64,000 nucleotides of DNA, from NCBI RefSeq assembly GCF_001443045.1, contig NZ_LKPJ01000017.1, positions 1-64,000 of the forward strand, read 5' to 3'. The translations under genes and the position numbers were made by a program. The notes below the pieces were generated by a model. That model was not told the origin of the DNA. It searched no databases and saw only the letters and a program-made list of their open reading frames with translations. This stretch comes from Burkholderia ambifaria (GTDB lineage: Bacteria > Pseudomonadota > Gammaproteobacteria > Burkholderiales > Burkholderiaceae). Shown piece after piece: positions 1 through 8,749 of the stretch; position 1 is the stretch's first letter; each line of letters begins with the position of its first letter.

Positions 1-115
1 TACCTGGCTTGTCATCACACTCGATTGCTGCGCAACCTTTCGACGTGATCAACGTTTAACACAGGGTGAACGTCGAAAGGTTGCGCAGCAATCGAGTGTG
101 ATGACAAGCCAGGTA
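1..115. repeat. Perfect 45-bp inverted repeat at the window edge
   Basis: Positions 1-45 and 71-115 are exact reverse complements, separated by a 25-bp spacer (46-70). The left arm may extend beyond the window, because position 1 is already paired. Read on the plus strand, the left arm is open up to a TGA at 46-48, so it could be the 3' end of a gene lying to the left. The arms are far longer than a normal intrinsic terminator and no T-tract follows. The cause could be an inverted duplication, an element end or an assembly artefact. Confidence 0.9.
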
Positions 116-145
116 GGACCGGGACTCACTAAACCTGAATTGCGT

Positions 146-164
146 AACGAGCTTCGAGCTCGTT
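146..164. repeat. Short perfect hairpin
   Basis: An 8-bp stem (146-153 with 157-164) has a 3-nt loop. It lies between the edge inverted repeat and the DUF2214 gene. It has no T-tract, so a terminator role is only possible. I see nothing else in 116-311. Confidence 0.4.
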
Positions 165-311
165 AGGAGAATGAGGTGTGAGTCAGCGGATTTCATAGGG
201 GCCCGCAGCGGCAGGACCGGCTGCAATAAGGCCGGATATAGAGACGCAGCCCATCTGTCTGTCAGAAACGCAAGAAAGCTGTTGCAAACGGGACGCGTTC
301 ATATAGGCGCA

Positions 312-776
312 ATGATCGTCCGTTGGTTGCTGGCAGCCGTTCACCTGATGGCATTCGGCGTCGCGTTCGCCGCGATCGCGGCACGCAACCGCGCGTTGCG
401 GCGGGTCATCGCGTCGGCGCAGGCCGCCGACCTGCCCGGCGTGTTCAAGGCCGATGCGGCCTGGGGATTGTCCGCGCTGGTGCTGATCGCGACGGGGCTC
501 GCGCGCGCATTCGGCGGCTTCGAGAAAGGCGCTGCGTATTACCTTCACGAGCCGCTCTTTCACGTCAAGATGACGGCGCTCGTGTTGATCCTCCTGCTCG
601 AGGTCGTGCCGATGCTCGGGCTGATCCGCTGGCGCATCGCCGCGCGGCGGCAGCAGATGCCCGATCTGGGCCGCGCACGAACCTATGTGCGGATCGGCCA
701 CTGGCAGGCCGTGCTCGTGATGGTGATCGTGTTTGCCGCGTCGGGGATGGCGCGGGGGATTGGGGCGACCGGCTAG
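312..776 (+). CDS. DUF2214 family inner-membrane protein
   Basis: This encodes a 154-residue, very hydrophobic protein with four predicted membrane segments, at about residues 1-22, 47-66, 83-102 and 128-148. The charged loop RNRALRRVI follows the first segment. The pattern fits the DUF2214 family of small bacterial membrane proteins, whose biochemical role is unknown. I chose the ATG at 312 because the hydrophobic domain starts exactly there. The in-frame extension back to 171 is low-complexity and unlike a protein N-terminus. The gene stands alone. A 14-bp tandem repeat runs across its stop codon. Confidence 0.8.
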   Translation: MIVRWLLAAVHLMAFGVAFAAIAARNRALRRVIASAQAADLPGVFKADAAWGLSALVLIATGLARAFGGFEKGAAYYLHEPLFHVKMTALVLILLLEVVPMLGLIRWRIAARRQQMPDLGRARTYVRIGHWQAVLVMVIVFAASGMARGIGATG

Positions 777-806
777 GTGCGGCCGGCTAGGTGCGACCGG
801 CCAGGC
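765..806. repeat. Three 14-bp tandem repeats over a stop codon
   Basis: The units at 765-778, 779-792 and 793-806 follow the pattern GCGACCGGCTAGGT with one or two changes each. The first unit contains the TAG stop of the DUF2214 gene. The rest of the gap to the glucarate dehydratase gene at 1037 is GC-rich and holds no convincing gene. Confidence 0.75.
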
Positions 807-1036
807 ATCGCAAGGTAGGCATGGCCGGCCTGGCCTAGCCGGGCACGTTCGGCAGGCTGGCAGCGCGGGTTCCCGTTCCCGGGGCTGGTTCGATTGCAAC
901 CGAGATCGGCGGCGGCCTACCGGATTCCGATTCCGTGCCATGCCCGCCGCGTTTCCCGCCCGGCACCCGCCGATGCGCGGGCGAACCGAGGCACTCCTTT
1001 CCGACCGGACGAACCCGCCGCCCGGTTGCCGCGCGC

Positions 1037-2389
1037 TCAGCGCACGAGGCAGGGGCGCTTGTTGTTGAACGTCCACCCCGGGATCAGATACTGCATCGCA
1101 GCCGCATCGTCGCGTGCGCCGAGCCCGTGCTGCTTGTACAGCTCGTGCGCGTGCGCGACCGCATCCATGTCGATGTCGATGCCGAGGCCCGGCCGCTTCG
1201 GCACTTCCACGAGCCCGTTCTCGATCTTCAGCGGCTCGCGCGTCAGCCGTTCGCCGTCCTGCCAGATCCAGTGCGTGTCGATCGCGGTGACCTGGCCGGG
1301 CGCCGCGGCCGCGACGTGCGTGAACATCGCGAGCGACACGTCGAAGTGGTTGTTCGAATGCGAACCCCACGTGAGACCCCAGTCGCGGCACATCTGCGCG
1401 ACGCGTACCGAGCCCTGCATCGTCCAGAAGTGCGGGTCGGCGAGCGGGATGTCGACGGCCTGCAGCTGCACTGCGTGGCCCATCTGGCGCCAGTCGGTCG
1501 CGATCATGTTGGTGGCCGTCGGCAGCCCGGTCGAGCGGCGGAATTCGGCCATGACCTCGCGGCCCGAGTAGCCGTTCTCCGCGCCGCACGGATCTTCCGC
1601 ATACGCGAGCACGTGGTGCAGGTCGCGGCACAGCCGCACGGCTTCGTCGAGCGACCACGCGCCGTTCGGATCGAGCGTCACGCGCGCTTCGGGGAAACGC
1701 TCGGCCAGCGCCGTCACGGCTTCGACCTCGCGCGCGCCTTCGAACACGCCGCCCTTCAGTTTGAAGTCGTTGAACCCGTAGCGTGCGTGCGCGGCTTCGG
1801 CGAGGCGCACGACCGCCTCGGGTGTCAGCGCGGCCTCGTCGCGCACGCGGCTCCAGTCGTCGGTCGCGCCGCGGCTGTCGCGATAGGGCAGCGCGGTCTT
1901 GGTGCGATCGCCGACGTAGAACAGATAGCCGAGCATCTCGACGCGCTCGCGCTGCTGCCCTTCGCCGAGGAGCGCGGCCACGGGCACGCCGAGATGCTGG
2001 CCGAGCAGGTCGAGCAGCGCGGCTTCAAGCGCGGTGACTGCGTGGATTGTGGTGCGCAGATCGAACGTCTGCAGGCCGCGGCCGCTCGCGTCGCGATCGG
2101 CAAAGGTGCGCCGCACCTCGTTGAGCACCGCATGGTAGTTGCCGACCGGCTGGCCGACGACGAGCGCACGCGCGTCTTCCAGCGTGCGGCGGATGCTTTC
2201 GCCGCCCGGCACCTCGCCGACGCCGGTCCGGCCCGCGCTGTCCTTCAGAATCACGAGGTTGCGAGTGAAGAACGGGCCGTGCGCGCCGCTCAGGTTGAGC
2301 AGCATGCTGTCGTGGCCGGCGACCGGAATGGCTTGCAGGTCGACGATGCGCGGCGTGTCGTGGGAAGGCGAGGCAGTGACGGCGTTCAT
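1037..2389 (-). CDS. gudD: Glucarate dehydratase
   Basis: This encodes a 450-residue enolase-superfamily enzyme that removes water from D-glucarate (and L-idarate) to give 5-keto-4-deoxyglucarate, the first cytoplasmic step of glucarate use. Catalytic residues are in place: the FKLKGG lysines (K210, K212), metal ligands D240, E265/E271 and N294, and the general base H344 in the WGSHSNNH stretch. Length and residue spacing match E. coli GudD closely, with an offset of about +5. I chose the ATG at 2389 because it begins the family-like N-terminus; an in-frame start 39 nt upstream is less likely. The gene is divergent from a GntR-type regulator across a gap with an operator-like palindrome, which suggests control by that regulator. 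Confidence 0.93.
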   Translation of the reverse strand: MNAVTASPSHDTPRIVDLQAIPVAGHDSMLLNLSGAHGPFFTRNLVILKDSAGRTGVGEVPGGESIRRTLEDARALVVGQPVGNYHAVLNEVRRTFADRDASGRGLQTFDLRTTIHAVTALEAALLDLLGQHLGVPVAALLGEGQQRERVEMLGYLFYVGDRTKTALPYRDSRGATDDWSRVRDEAALTPEAVVRLAEAAHARYGFNDFKLKGGVFEGAREVEAVTALAERFPEARVTLDPNGAWSLDEAVRLCRDLHHVLAYAEDPCGAENGYSGREVMAEFRRSTGLPTATNMIATDWRQMGHAVQLQAVDIPLADPHFWTMQGSVRVAQMCRDWGLTWGSHSNNHFDVSLAMFTHVAAAAPGQVTAIDTHWIWQDGERLTREPLKIENGLVEVPKRPGLGIDIDMDAVAHAHELYKQHGLGARDDAAAMQYLIPGWTFNNKRPCLVR

Positions 2390-2750
2390 GGCGGCGATGG
2401 CGAAAGAGTGGGCAATGCCGTGCGGCAAAATCTTTGCCGCGCGCGGCGGGAGGTGCGATCATTCGACAACCGACGTGCGCGGCGCGCAAGCCCCGCATGT
2501 CGACAGCAACCCGAAAGGGCGGGGGCGACCAGCTCGATGCCGGTGTCGCGCAGAAGCGCGAATGCCGGTCGATTGCGAACCACGGGACCCGGCGGGCGCC
2601 GATGCGCCGGCCTCGGTCAACAGGAGATCCGTATCGCGATCATCAGTCGTCGGATGACTTGTGACGCAGTATAATGAATCATCGACGTTCGCTCAAACCC
2701 CGCGTAAACCCTCGGCTCACACTACGATCATTCAAAAAGGAACCGGCCTC
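2390..2750. promoter_or_regulatory. Divergent gudD / gntR control region
   Basis: This 361-bp gap holds the promoters of two divergent genes. A TATAAT-like -10 lies at 2670-2675 for the regulator. A palindromic element at 2641-2659 overlaps where its -35 would be. A good ribosome binding site (AAAAAGGAA) precedes the regulator start at 2751. I see no coding sequence in the gap. Confidence 0.6.
2641..2659. promoter_or_regulatory. Probable GntR operator
   Basis: The sequence CATCAGTCGTCGGATGACT has an interrupted palindrome AGTC-RTC-G-GAY-GACT. It sits just upstream of the regulator's -10. FadR-type regulators commonly bind such sites near their own promoters. A related copy lies at 3570-3588. 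Confidence 0.55.
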
Positions 2751-3512
2751 ATGTCCGTGCCCACGCTTCCCGCAGCGCCGCGCCGTCGCGCACGCAGCCT
2801 CGCACAAGATGTCGTCGACGCGCTGACCGCGCAGATCGAAAACGGCACGCTGCGTCCCGGCGACAAGCTGCCGACCGAAACCGAAGTCATGGCGGCGCAG
2901 GGCGTCAGCCGCACGGTCGTGCGCGAAGCGATCTCGCGGATGCAGGCGAGTGGCCTCATCGAGACGCGCCACGGCATCGGCAGCTTCGTGCTCGAACCGT
3001 CACGCCGACAGACGCTCGGCATCGATCCCGCGACCATCACGACGCTGCGCGACGTCCTCGCGGTGCTCGAGCTGCGCATCAGCCTCGAAAGCGAATGCGC
3101 GAGCCTCGCCGCGCAGCGCGCGAACGATACCGACCTCGCCGCGCTGCGGCGTGCGCTCGACGCGATCGCGTCGGGGGCGGGCGGCGGCCGCGACACGGCG
3201 CAGCTCGACTTCCAGTTCCACCTGCAGATCGCGCAGTCCACCGGCAACCGCTATTTCGTCGACATCATGACGCAGCTCGGCGCGTCGATCATCCCGCGCA
3301 CGCGCGTGAATTCGGCGCGCTTCGCCGGCGACGACCTCGAGCGCTACGTCGGCCGCCTCAATCACGAGCACGAGGACATCTACGAGGCGATCGCGCGTCA
3401 CGACCCGGAAGCCGCGCGTGCCGCGATGCGCACGCACCTGACCAACAGCCGCGAGCGGCTGCGCCGCGCGCACGAAGCGGCCGAGGCGGAACGCGACACG
3501 CAGGCCAACTGA
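2751..3512 (+). CDS. GntR-family (FadR subfamily) regulator
   Basis: This encodes a 253-residue regulator. Residues 14-80 form a winged helix-turn-helix, with the family-typical PTETEVMAAQGVSRTVVREA stretch. Residues 100-235 form an all-helical FCD ligand-binding domain with the conserved D/H residues around DFQFH and the later H-x-x-H region. Proteins of this kind usually repress sugar-acid operons and release DNA on binding the substrate or an intermediate. Its position divergent from gudD suggests it senses glucarate or a product. The ATG at 2751 has an AAGGA ribosome binding site; the upstream in-frame ATG at 2661 lies inside the promoter. A hairpin terminator follows at 3588-3607. Confidence 0.88.
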   Translation: MSVPTLPAAPRRRARSLAQDVVDALTAQIENGTLRPGDKLPTETEVMAAQGVSRTVVREAISRMQASGLIETRHGIGSFVLEPSRRQTLGIDPATITTLRDVLAVLELRISLESECASLAAQRANDTDLAALRRALDAIASGAGGGRDTAQLDFQFHLQIAQSTGNRYFVDIMTQLGASIIPRTRVNSARFAGDDLERYVGRLNHEHEDIYEAIARHDPEAARAAMRTHLTNSRERLRRAHEAAEAERDTQAN

Positions 3513-3569
3513 CGCGTGGCCGCCGACACGGCCCACGCGTCGCCGCGGGCCGTGACATCTCTCGCCCAA

Positions 3570-3588
3570 CATCAGTCATCGTATGAGA
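3570..3588. promoter_or_regulatory. Second copy of the GntR operator motif
   Basis: CATCAGTCATCGTATGAGA matches 15 of 19 bases of the element at 2641-2659. It lies downstream of the regulator and before its terminator, and no gene start is nearby. Its role is unclear. Confidence 0.4.
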
Positions 3589-3607
3589 TCGGTGCGATTG
3601 CACCGAT
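3588..3607 (+). terminator. Hairpin terminator after gntR
   Basis: An 8-bp stem (ATCGGTGC with GCACCGAT) and 4-nt loop are followed by TCTTTC. It lies 75 bp after the regulator stop. The T-tract is short. Confidence 0.5.
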
Positions 3608-3689
3608 TCTTTCGCCGCCGGCACCACATTCGCCTGTTCCCGCAACGGGCCACAGTAGGCCGGGCGGAGCTCTCGCCACCGCCCATGCT

Positions 3690-3716
3690 TGGGCAGCCTG
3701 TTATCCAGGCTGCCCA
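3690..3716. terminator. Hairpin between convergent genes
   Basis: A perfect 11-bp stem (TGGGCAGCCTG with CAGGCTGCCCA) has a 5-nt loop. It lies just beyond the stop of the minus-strand binding-protein gene, in the place expected for its terminator. There is no clear T-tract. Confidence 0.5.
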
Positions 3717-3735
3717 GGTCGTCCATCCCGCCCGA

Positions 3736-4884
3736 TCAGCCTCCCTTCGTCACGATGGTCTTCCACGCGCCGCTCTTCACCTGGTACAGCGTCGACATCC
3801 CGCTCTTCAGCGAGCCGTCGTTCGCGAACGAGATGCGGCCGGTGACGCCTTCGAAGTCGATCTTCTTCAGCGCCGGGCGATAAACCTTCGGATCGGTCGA
3901 GTTGGCCGCCTGCATCGCCTTGATCGCGGCCCATGCGGCGTCGTAGCCGAACTGCGCATACGACAGCACGTCGACGCCGAAGCGCTTCTTGAAGCGCTGC
4001 TCGAAATCCTTGCCCTGCGGCAGCTCGTCGAGCGGGCGTCCGTATTCCCACGCCATCGCGCCTTCCGCGGCAGGGCCTGCGATCTTGATGAACTCGTTGT
4101 CCTTCACGCCGCCGCCGCCGACGAACTGCGCGTTCAGGCCGAGCTGGCGCATCTGCTTGATGAAGTTCGCGGCGAGCGAATCGAGCCCGCCGAAGAAGAT
4201 CAGGTCGGGATTCTTGCCCTTCAGGCTCGTGATCTGCGCACGGAAGTCGACCGCCTGGTTGCTGGTGAACTCGCGGCCGATGATGTTGCCGCCGGCCGCC
4301 TTCACGGCCTTCTCGAACTCGTCCGCCTCGCCCTGGCCGAACGCGGTGCGGTCGTCGATGATCGCGATGCGCTTCGCCTTGGTCACGTCGACCGCATACT
4401 TGCCCGCGTTGCCCGCGTTCTGGCCGTCGGTCGCGATCACCATGAACATGTTCGCGAGCCCGCGCGACGTGAGCGTCGGGTTGGTCGCCGCCGGGTCGAT
4501 CACCGGCGTGCCGGCCTTGTCGTAGACCACCGATGCCGGAATCGTCGTGCCCGAGTTGAAGTGGCCGACCACCACCGACACGTTCTGGTCGACGAGCGCC
4601 TGCGCGGCCTGCACGCCGATGCGCGGGTCGGCCTGGTCGTCCTGCACGACGAGGTTGAAGTGAGCGGGCTTGCCGGCGATCTGTATCTTCTGCGCGGCGG
4701 CATCGTCGAGCGCGAGTTGCACGCCGTTCTGGAGATCCTTGCCGTAGCCGGCGTTGACGCCGGTGAGCGGCGCGGCGAAGCCGACCTTCACGTCGGTCGT
4801 GTCGGCGGCCTGGGCGGCCTGCTGCGAGAGGAGGGCAAATGCGGATACGACCGATACCGACAGCAGGGAATGACGGAATTTCAT
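3736..4884 (-). CDS. Branched-chain amino acid ABC transporter substrate-binding protein
   Basis: This encodes a 382-residue periplasmic binding protein of the LivJ/LivK type I fold. Residues 1-26 are a signal peptide ending QAAQA. The mature start VKVGFAAPLTGVNAGYGKD is the standard ligand-pocket opening, followed by the LVVQDDQADP and VVVGHFNSGTTIPAS regions. In this family the protein captures leucine, isoleucine, valine or related amino acids for a LivHMGF permease. No permease genes are adjacent, so it probably serves a transporter encoded elsewhere. The ATG at 4884 has a strong purine-rich ribosome binding site (AAGAGGAAAG) and starts the signal peptide. Confidence 0.9.
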   Translation of the reverse strand: MKFRHSLLSVSVVSAFALLSQQAAQAADTTDVKVGFAAPLTGVNAGYGKDLQNGVQLALDDAAAQKIQIAGKPAHFNLVVQDDQADPRIGVQAAQALVDQNVSVVVGHFNSGTTIPASVVYDKAGTPVIDPAATNPTLTSRGLANMFMVIATDGQNAGNAGKYAVDVTKAKRIAIIDDRTAFGQGEADEFEKAVKAAGGNIIGREFTSNQAVDFRAQITSLKGKNPDLIFFGGLDSLAANFIKQMRQLGLNAQFVGGGGVKDNEFIKIAGPAAEGAMAWEYGRPLDELPQGKDFEQRFKKRFGVDVLSYAQFGYDAAWAAIKAMQAANSTDPKVYRPALKKIDFEGVTGRISFANDGSLKSGMSTLYQVKSGAWKTIVTKGG

Positions 4885-5242
4885 GTTCTTTCCTCTTGTT
4901 CTACACCAGCGGGTGGGTACCGCACGCAGCCGGCGGGCCGGGCGCGTGCGACGGGCGGGCGGTTCGACCGCTTCTCGGAATCGGGCGGGGAGGTCGGCAT
5001 GCTGATGATTCCCGGAAGAATCTCCCGTCAGGCTCTGCGAGGAGCCCCGATCGTCTCGATTTATAGGTCGCCGATATGCACGGGTCTTGGCAATTTGCAG
5101 CGCAATCTGTGCGGATTTGCGCATAGCTTCCGCGCGTGCACGGGCGGCCGGTATCCGGAGTTTCCCGTCACGAACGGACGGGCGGCAGGGGTGGTGGGGC
5201 GGACGGCGCGGCCCCGGCGGGGCCGCGCCGCGTTCGCCGTCG
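4885..5242. other. Gap upstream of the livK-type gene
   Basis: This 358-bp stretch lies between two minus-strand genes. It contains the promoter region of the binding-protein gene and, near the phospholipase end, a stable hairpin at 5205-5229. I see no credible coding sequence. Confidence 0.5.
5205..5229 (-). terminator. GC-rich hairpin after phospholipase C
   Basis: A perfect 11-bp stem (GGCGCGGCCCC with GGGGCCGCGCC) has a 3-nt loop. It lies 14 bp beyond the phospholipase C stop codon on the minus strand. There is no T-run. Confidence 0.5.
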
Positions 5243-7387
5243 TCAGTCGGACTGCGCGTCCGACGCTGCTTCGGCGTCGTTATGCGACGCGTTCGTGCGG
5301 ATCGCCGGGTCGCTCGTGCTCGGGCGGCCGGTCTCGACGTGACCCGCGAAACGGCGCAGGAAGCCGAGCAGGCGGCCGTCGCTGACGGTGAGGTCGTACC
5401 AGCCGTGGCTGCCGCGCAGATCCCAGTAGTCGTCGACGTGCGCGCCCGGTGCGAGGTCGAACGTGCGCGCGCGGCCGTGGCCGTACGCGTTCGTCACCTT
5501 GAGCCGCACGGCCTTGTGGCCGCGGTTCATCAGGCGCAGCGTGATGTTGCCGTTCGCGACGTCATAGCCGTAGATCACCTCGGGGTTCACGTTCGCGCTG
5601 CCGATGCCGGTCGCGAACGGGCCGCGGAAGTGGCAGTAGAAGCCGTTCGGGCCGTACACGTCGAGATCGTACAGGCCGAGCGACGCCGCGGCGCTCCACG
5701 TATCGGCGATCCGCTTGCCGGCTTCGACCGTATACGCCCACGGGCCGTCGAGGCGGTTGCGCGACTGCACCTGGAATGCCGCCCCCGCGCGGCCGGTGGT
5801 CGCGAAGGTCAGCCGGAACTGGCCGTTCGCGGCTTCGACGCGGCCGTGCACGAACAGCTCGTACGGCAGCGCGCGCGCCGGGCGCAGCCCGGCCTCCTGT
5901 TTCGGCAGCGCCTGCAGCACCGGCGGCACCGGGATGTAGTCGGGGTGGCGCAGGCGGTCGGGCGGCGCATAGCCGCTCGTGTCGGGCAGCGTCGGCCAGG
6001 CGGCGTCGGCGGTCGCGAAGTCGAACGCCGAGGTCAGGTCGCCGCACACCGTACGGCGCCACGGCGACACGTTGGCGGCCGTCACCGGATACTGCGCGCC
6101 GAAGCGCGCTTCGATGAATTGCAGCAGCGACGTGTGATCGAAGGTTTGCGAGCAGACCCAGCCGCCCTTGGTCCACGGCGACACGACCAGCATCGGCACG
6201 CGCGGGCCGAGCCCATACGGGCCGGCCATGTGCGACGCGTCGCCGGCGAACACCTCGTTGGTCGTCGCGACCGTCGACAGCCCGTTGTCGCGCGACTGCG
6301 GCGCGAACGGCGGCGGCACGTGGTCGAAGAAGCCGTCGTTCTCGTCGTAGGTGATGAAGAGGGCGGTCTTGCTCCACACGTCCGGATTCGACACGAGCAC
6401 CTTCAGCACCTGCTCGATGTACCACGCGCCATAGTTGGCCGGCCAGTTCGGGTGTTCCGAGTACGCTTCCGGCGCGCAGATCCACGATACCTGCGGCAGC
6501 GTGCCGTTCTTCACGTCCTGCTCCAGCACGTCGAACAGCGTGCCGCCGGCGCTGATGTTGGTGCCGGTGCGCGCCTTGTCATACAGCGGCGTGCCGGGCA
6601 GCGCGGTGCGGTACTGGTTGAAGTAGAGCAGCGCGTTGTCGCCGTAGTTGCCGATGTACGGGTTCTGCGTCCAGCCCCACGAGCCGTTCGCGTCGAGCCC
6701 CGTGCCGACGTCCTGGTAGATCTTCCACGACACGCCGGCCTGCTCGAGCACTTCCGGATAGGTCGTCCAGCCGTAGCCCTTTTCCTCGTTGCCGAGCACC
6801 GGGCCGCCGCCCGTGCCGTCGTTGCCGACGTAGCCCGTCCACATGTAGTAGCGGTTCGGGTCGGTCGAGCTCGGGATCGCGCAGTGATACGCGTCGCAGA
6901 TCGTGAACGCATCGGCGAGCTGGTAGTGGAACGGGATGTCGTCGCGCTTCAGGTACGCCATCGTCGTGGTGCCCTTGTTCGGCACCCACTGGTCGTAGCG
7001 GCCCTTGTTCCACGCGGCGTGCATGTCCTGCCAGCCGTGCGGCAGGTCTTGCAGGAACTGCAGGCCGAGCTTGTCCGCGCCCGGGTGGAACGGCAGCAGT
7101 TCGGCCGCGCCGACCGGCTGGTGGAACACCGACTTGCCGCTCGCGAGGCGCAGCGGGCGCGGGTCGCCGAAGCCGCGGACACCGCGCATCGTGCCGAAGT
7201 AATGGTCGAACGAGCGATTCTCCTGCATCAGGATCACGATGTGTTCGATGTCGCGGATCGTGCCGGTACGGCGGTTCGCGGGAATGGCGAGCGCATCGCG
7301 GATCACGGGCGGGAACAGGTTCAGCGCGGCGGCGCCGGCGGTGCCGGCGGCGACGCGCAGGAAGTCACGACGGTTCGATCGGGTCAT
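5243..7387 (-). CDS. plcN: Non-haemolytic-type phospholipase C, Tat-exported
   Basis: This encodes a 714-residue enzyme of the bacterial phospholipase C / acid phosphatase superfamily, which cleaves phosphatidylcholine and similar lipids to diacylglycerol and a phosphorylated head group. The N-terminus NRRDFLRVAAG is a twin-arginine signal, so the folded protein is exported. Residues 55-65 (QENRSFDHYFG) are the family's metal and nucleophile motif, and FITYDENDGFFDHVPPP is the second conserved block. Two C-terminal DUF756-type beta domains follow, with repeated DLDVYGPNGF and YDLTVSDGR elements. The length is typical. Burkholderia carries several paralogues, so plcN rather than another plc name is a family-level call. 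Confidence 0.88.
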   Translation of the reverse strand: MTRSNRRDFLRVAAGTAGAAALNLFPPVIRDALAIPANRRTGTIRDIEHIVILMQENRSFDHYFGTMRGVRGFGDPRPLRLASGKSVFHQPVGAAELLPFHPGADKLGLQFLQDLPHGWQDMHAAWNKGRYDQWVPNKGTTTMAYLKRDDIPFHYQLADAFTICDAYHCAIPSSTDPNRYYMWTGYVGNDGTGGGPVLGNEEKGYGWTTYPEVLEQAGVSWKIYQDVGTGLDANGSWGWTQNPYIGNYGDNALLYFNQYRTALPGTPLYDKARTGTNISAGGTLFDVLEQDVKNGTLPQVSWICAPEAYSEHPNWPANYGAWYIEQVLKVLVSNPDVWSKTALFITYDENDGFFDHVPPPFAPQSRDNGLSTVATTNEVFAGDASHMAGPYGLGPRVPMLVVSPWTKGGWVCSQTFDHTSLLQFIEARFGAQYPVTAANVSPWRRTVCGDLTSAFDFATADAAWPTLPDTSGYAPPDRLRHPDYIPVPPVLQALPKQEAGLRPARALPYELFVHGRVEAANGQFRLTFATTGRAGAAFQVQSRNRLDGPWAYTVEAGKRIADTWSAAASLGLYDLDVYGPNGFYCHFRGPFATGIGSANVNPEVIYGYDVANGNITLRLMNRGHKAVRLKVTNAYGHGRARTFDLAPGAHVDDYWDLRGSHGWYDLTVSDGRLLGFLRRFAGHVETGRPSTSDPAIRTNASHNDAEAASDAQSD

Positions 7388-7714
7388 GGTCGTTATCGTG
7401 CGTAAAGGGAGGAGCCGGTTGGCGGGACATGCGGAAAAGTCGGCGCGTCAGGACGCAGGATGCGGCTGCACCGATCGTGCCGACGCGAGCATAGCGAGGA
7501 ATCGGTGTCATTCATGTGAAGTCCGGAAACGTTTGCACGCGCGGACCGGACAGGGCTTGGACGGCGTTGCGCCGACGATCGAACGGGGCGAGGAGCGAGG
7601 CGGCGGCGCGCATGGCACGCCGAAGAGGCGAGAGGATGCCGGGGAATACCGCGGGATACGGTGGTAATGCAGTGGCGATACGGGCAGTGGCGATACGGCG
7701 GTGAAGCGAACGCG
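7388..7714. other. Gap between plcN and pdxY
   Basis: This 327-bp region lies between two minus-strand genes. It presumably carries the phospholipase promoter. Reading frames here are short and lack a ribosome binding site or recognisable protein. I see no clear terminator or repeat. Confidence 0.4.
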
Positions 7715-8575
7715 TCAGGCGTCGGTCACCCACGCGCCGAACCATTCGCTCGGGCGCGCGATTTCGTCCTGCGCGGCGACGAGTTCGAGCTCGTAGCGGC
7801 GCGCATCATAGGTCGCCTTCACGACCGCGTGCACGGCCGCGAGCGTGTGCTCGAACGCGGCGCGCACCGAGTCGCCGCGCAGCCGGCAGGCGACGAAAAT
7901 GGCGCTGGTGAGGTCGCCGACGCCGACCGGGTGGCGAGGAAACGCATACAGCGGTCGCTGGCCGATCCACGCTTCGGTTTCGGTGACGGCGAGCATGTTG
8001 AAGCGGTCGGCCGGGCTGTTGCGGTCGTGCAGGTGCTTGACGAGGACGATCTTCGGGCCGCGGCGGATCAGCGCGCGGCAGGCGTCGACGGCTTCGGCGA
8101 CGGTTTCGATGCGTCGCCCGGCGAGCTTCTGCAGCTCGGTGTGGTTCGGCGACATGCCGTCCGCGAGCGCCGGCATTTCCTGGACGATGAATTCCTCGAC
8201 GCCGGGTTCGGGCCGGATGCCGCCCGTCTGGCCCATCGCCGGATCGCAGAAGTACCACGCATTCGGGTTCGTCGCCTTCACCGAGCGGACGATCTCGACG
8301 GCCGCGCGCGCTTGCGGCGGCGAGCCGAGGAAACCGGACAGCACCGCGTCGCAGCGCTTCAGTGCGCCGATTGCGGCGATGCCGTCGACGAGCTGCTCCA
8401 TCTTCGCGGCGTCGATCGCGCTGCCGGCCCAGTGGCCGTACTGCATGTGATTCGACAGCTGGACGGTGTTGAGCGGCCAGACGTTGACGCCGAGGCGCTG
8501 CATCGGGAACACGGCCGCGCTGTTGCCGGCGTGTCCGTAGATGACGTGCGACTGAATGCTGAGGACGTTTTTCAT
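7715..8575 (-). CDS. pdxY: Pyridoxal kinase PdxY
   Basis: This encodes a 286-residue ribokinase-fold enzyme that phosphorylates pyridoxal to pyridoxal 5'-phosphate in vitamin B6 salvage. The start MKNVLSIQSHVIYGHAGNSA is the classic PdxY N-terminus, with the substrate-binding serine and histidine. The block CDPAMGQTGG binds phosphate and magnesium. GVGDLTSAIF carries the catalytic aspartate and anion-hole glycines. The length equals E. coli PdxY. It is divergent from an exported hydrolase across a 174-bp gap and appears to be a single-gene unit. Confidence 0.95.
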   Translation of the reverse strand: MKNVLSIQSHVIYGHAGNSAAVFPMQRLGVNVWPLNTVQLSNHMQYGHWAGSAIDAAKMEQLVDGIAAIGALKRCDAVLSGFLGSPPQARAAVEIVRSVKATNPNAWYFCDPAMGQTGGIRPEPGVEEFIVQEMPALADGMSPNHTELQKLAGRRIETVAEAVDACRALIRRGPKIVLVKHLHDRNSPADRFNMLAVTETEAWIGQRPLYAFPRHPVGVGDLTSAIFVACRLRGDSVRAAFEHTLAAVHAVVKATYDARRYELELVAAQDEIARPSEWFGAWVTDA

Positions 8576-8749
8576 GGGTGTCCGCCTGCAGGCGTTTCAG
8601 GGTCACGTCACACGATACCCGAGTTCGTCGCACACGCGGAAGTCGCGCGGCCATCGAGTGTTGCGCGCCGTCGTCAACCCGACCGCGTAGAATCGCAGGG
8701 CGCGAAGCCGCCCGGTTGCCCGCACGCATTTCCCATTACCGTGATCGTC

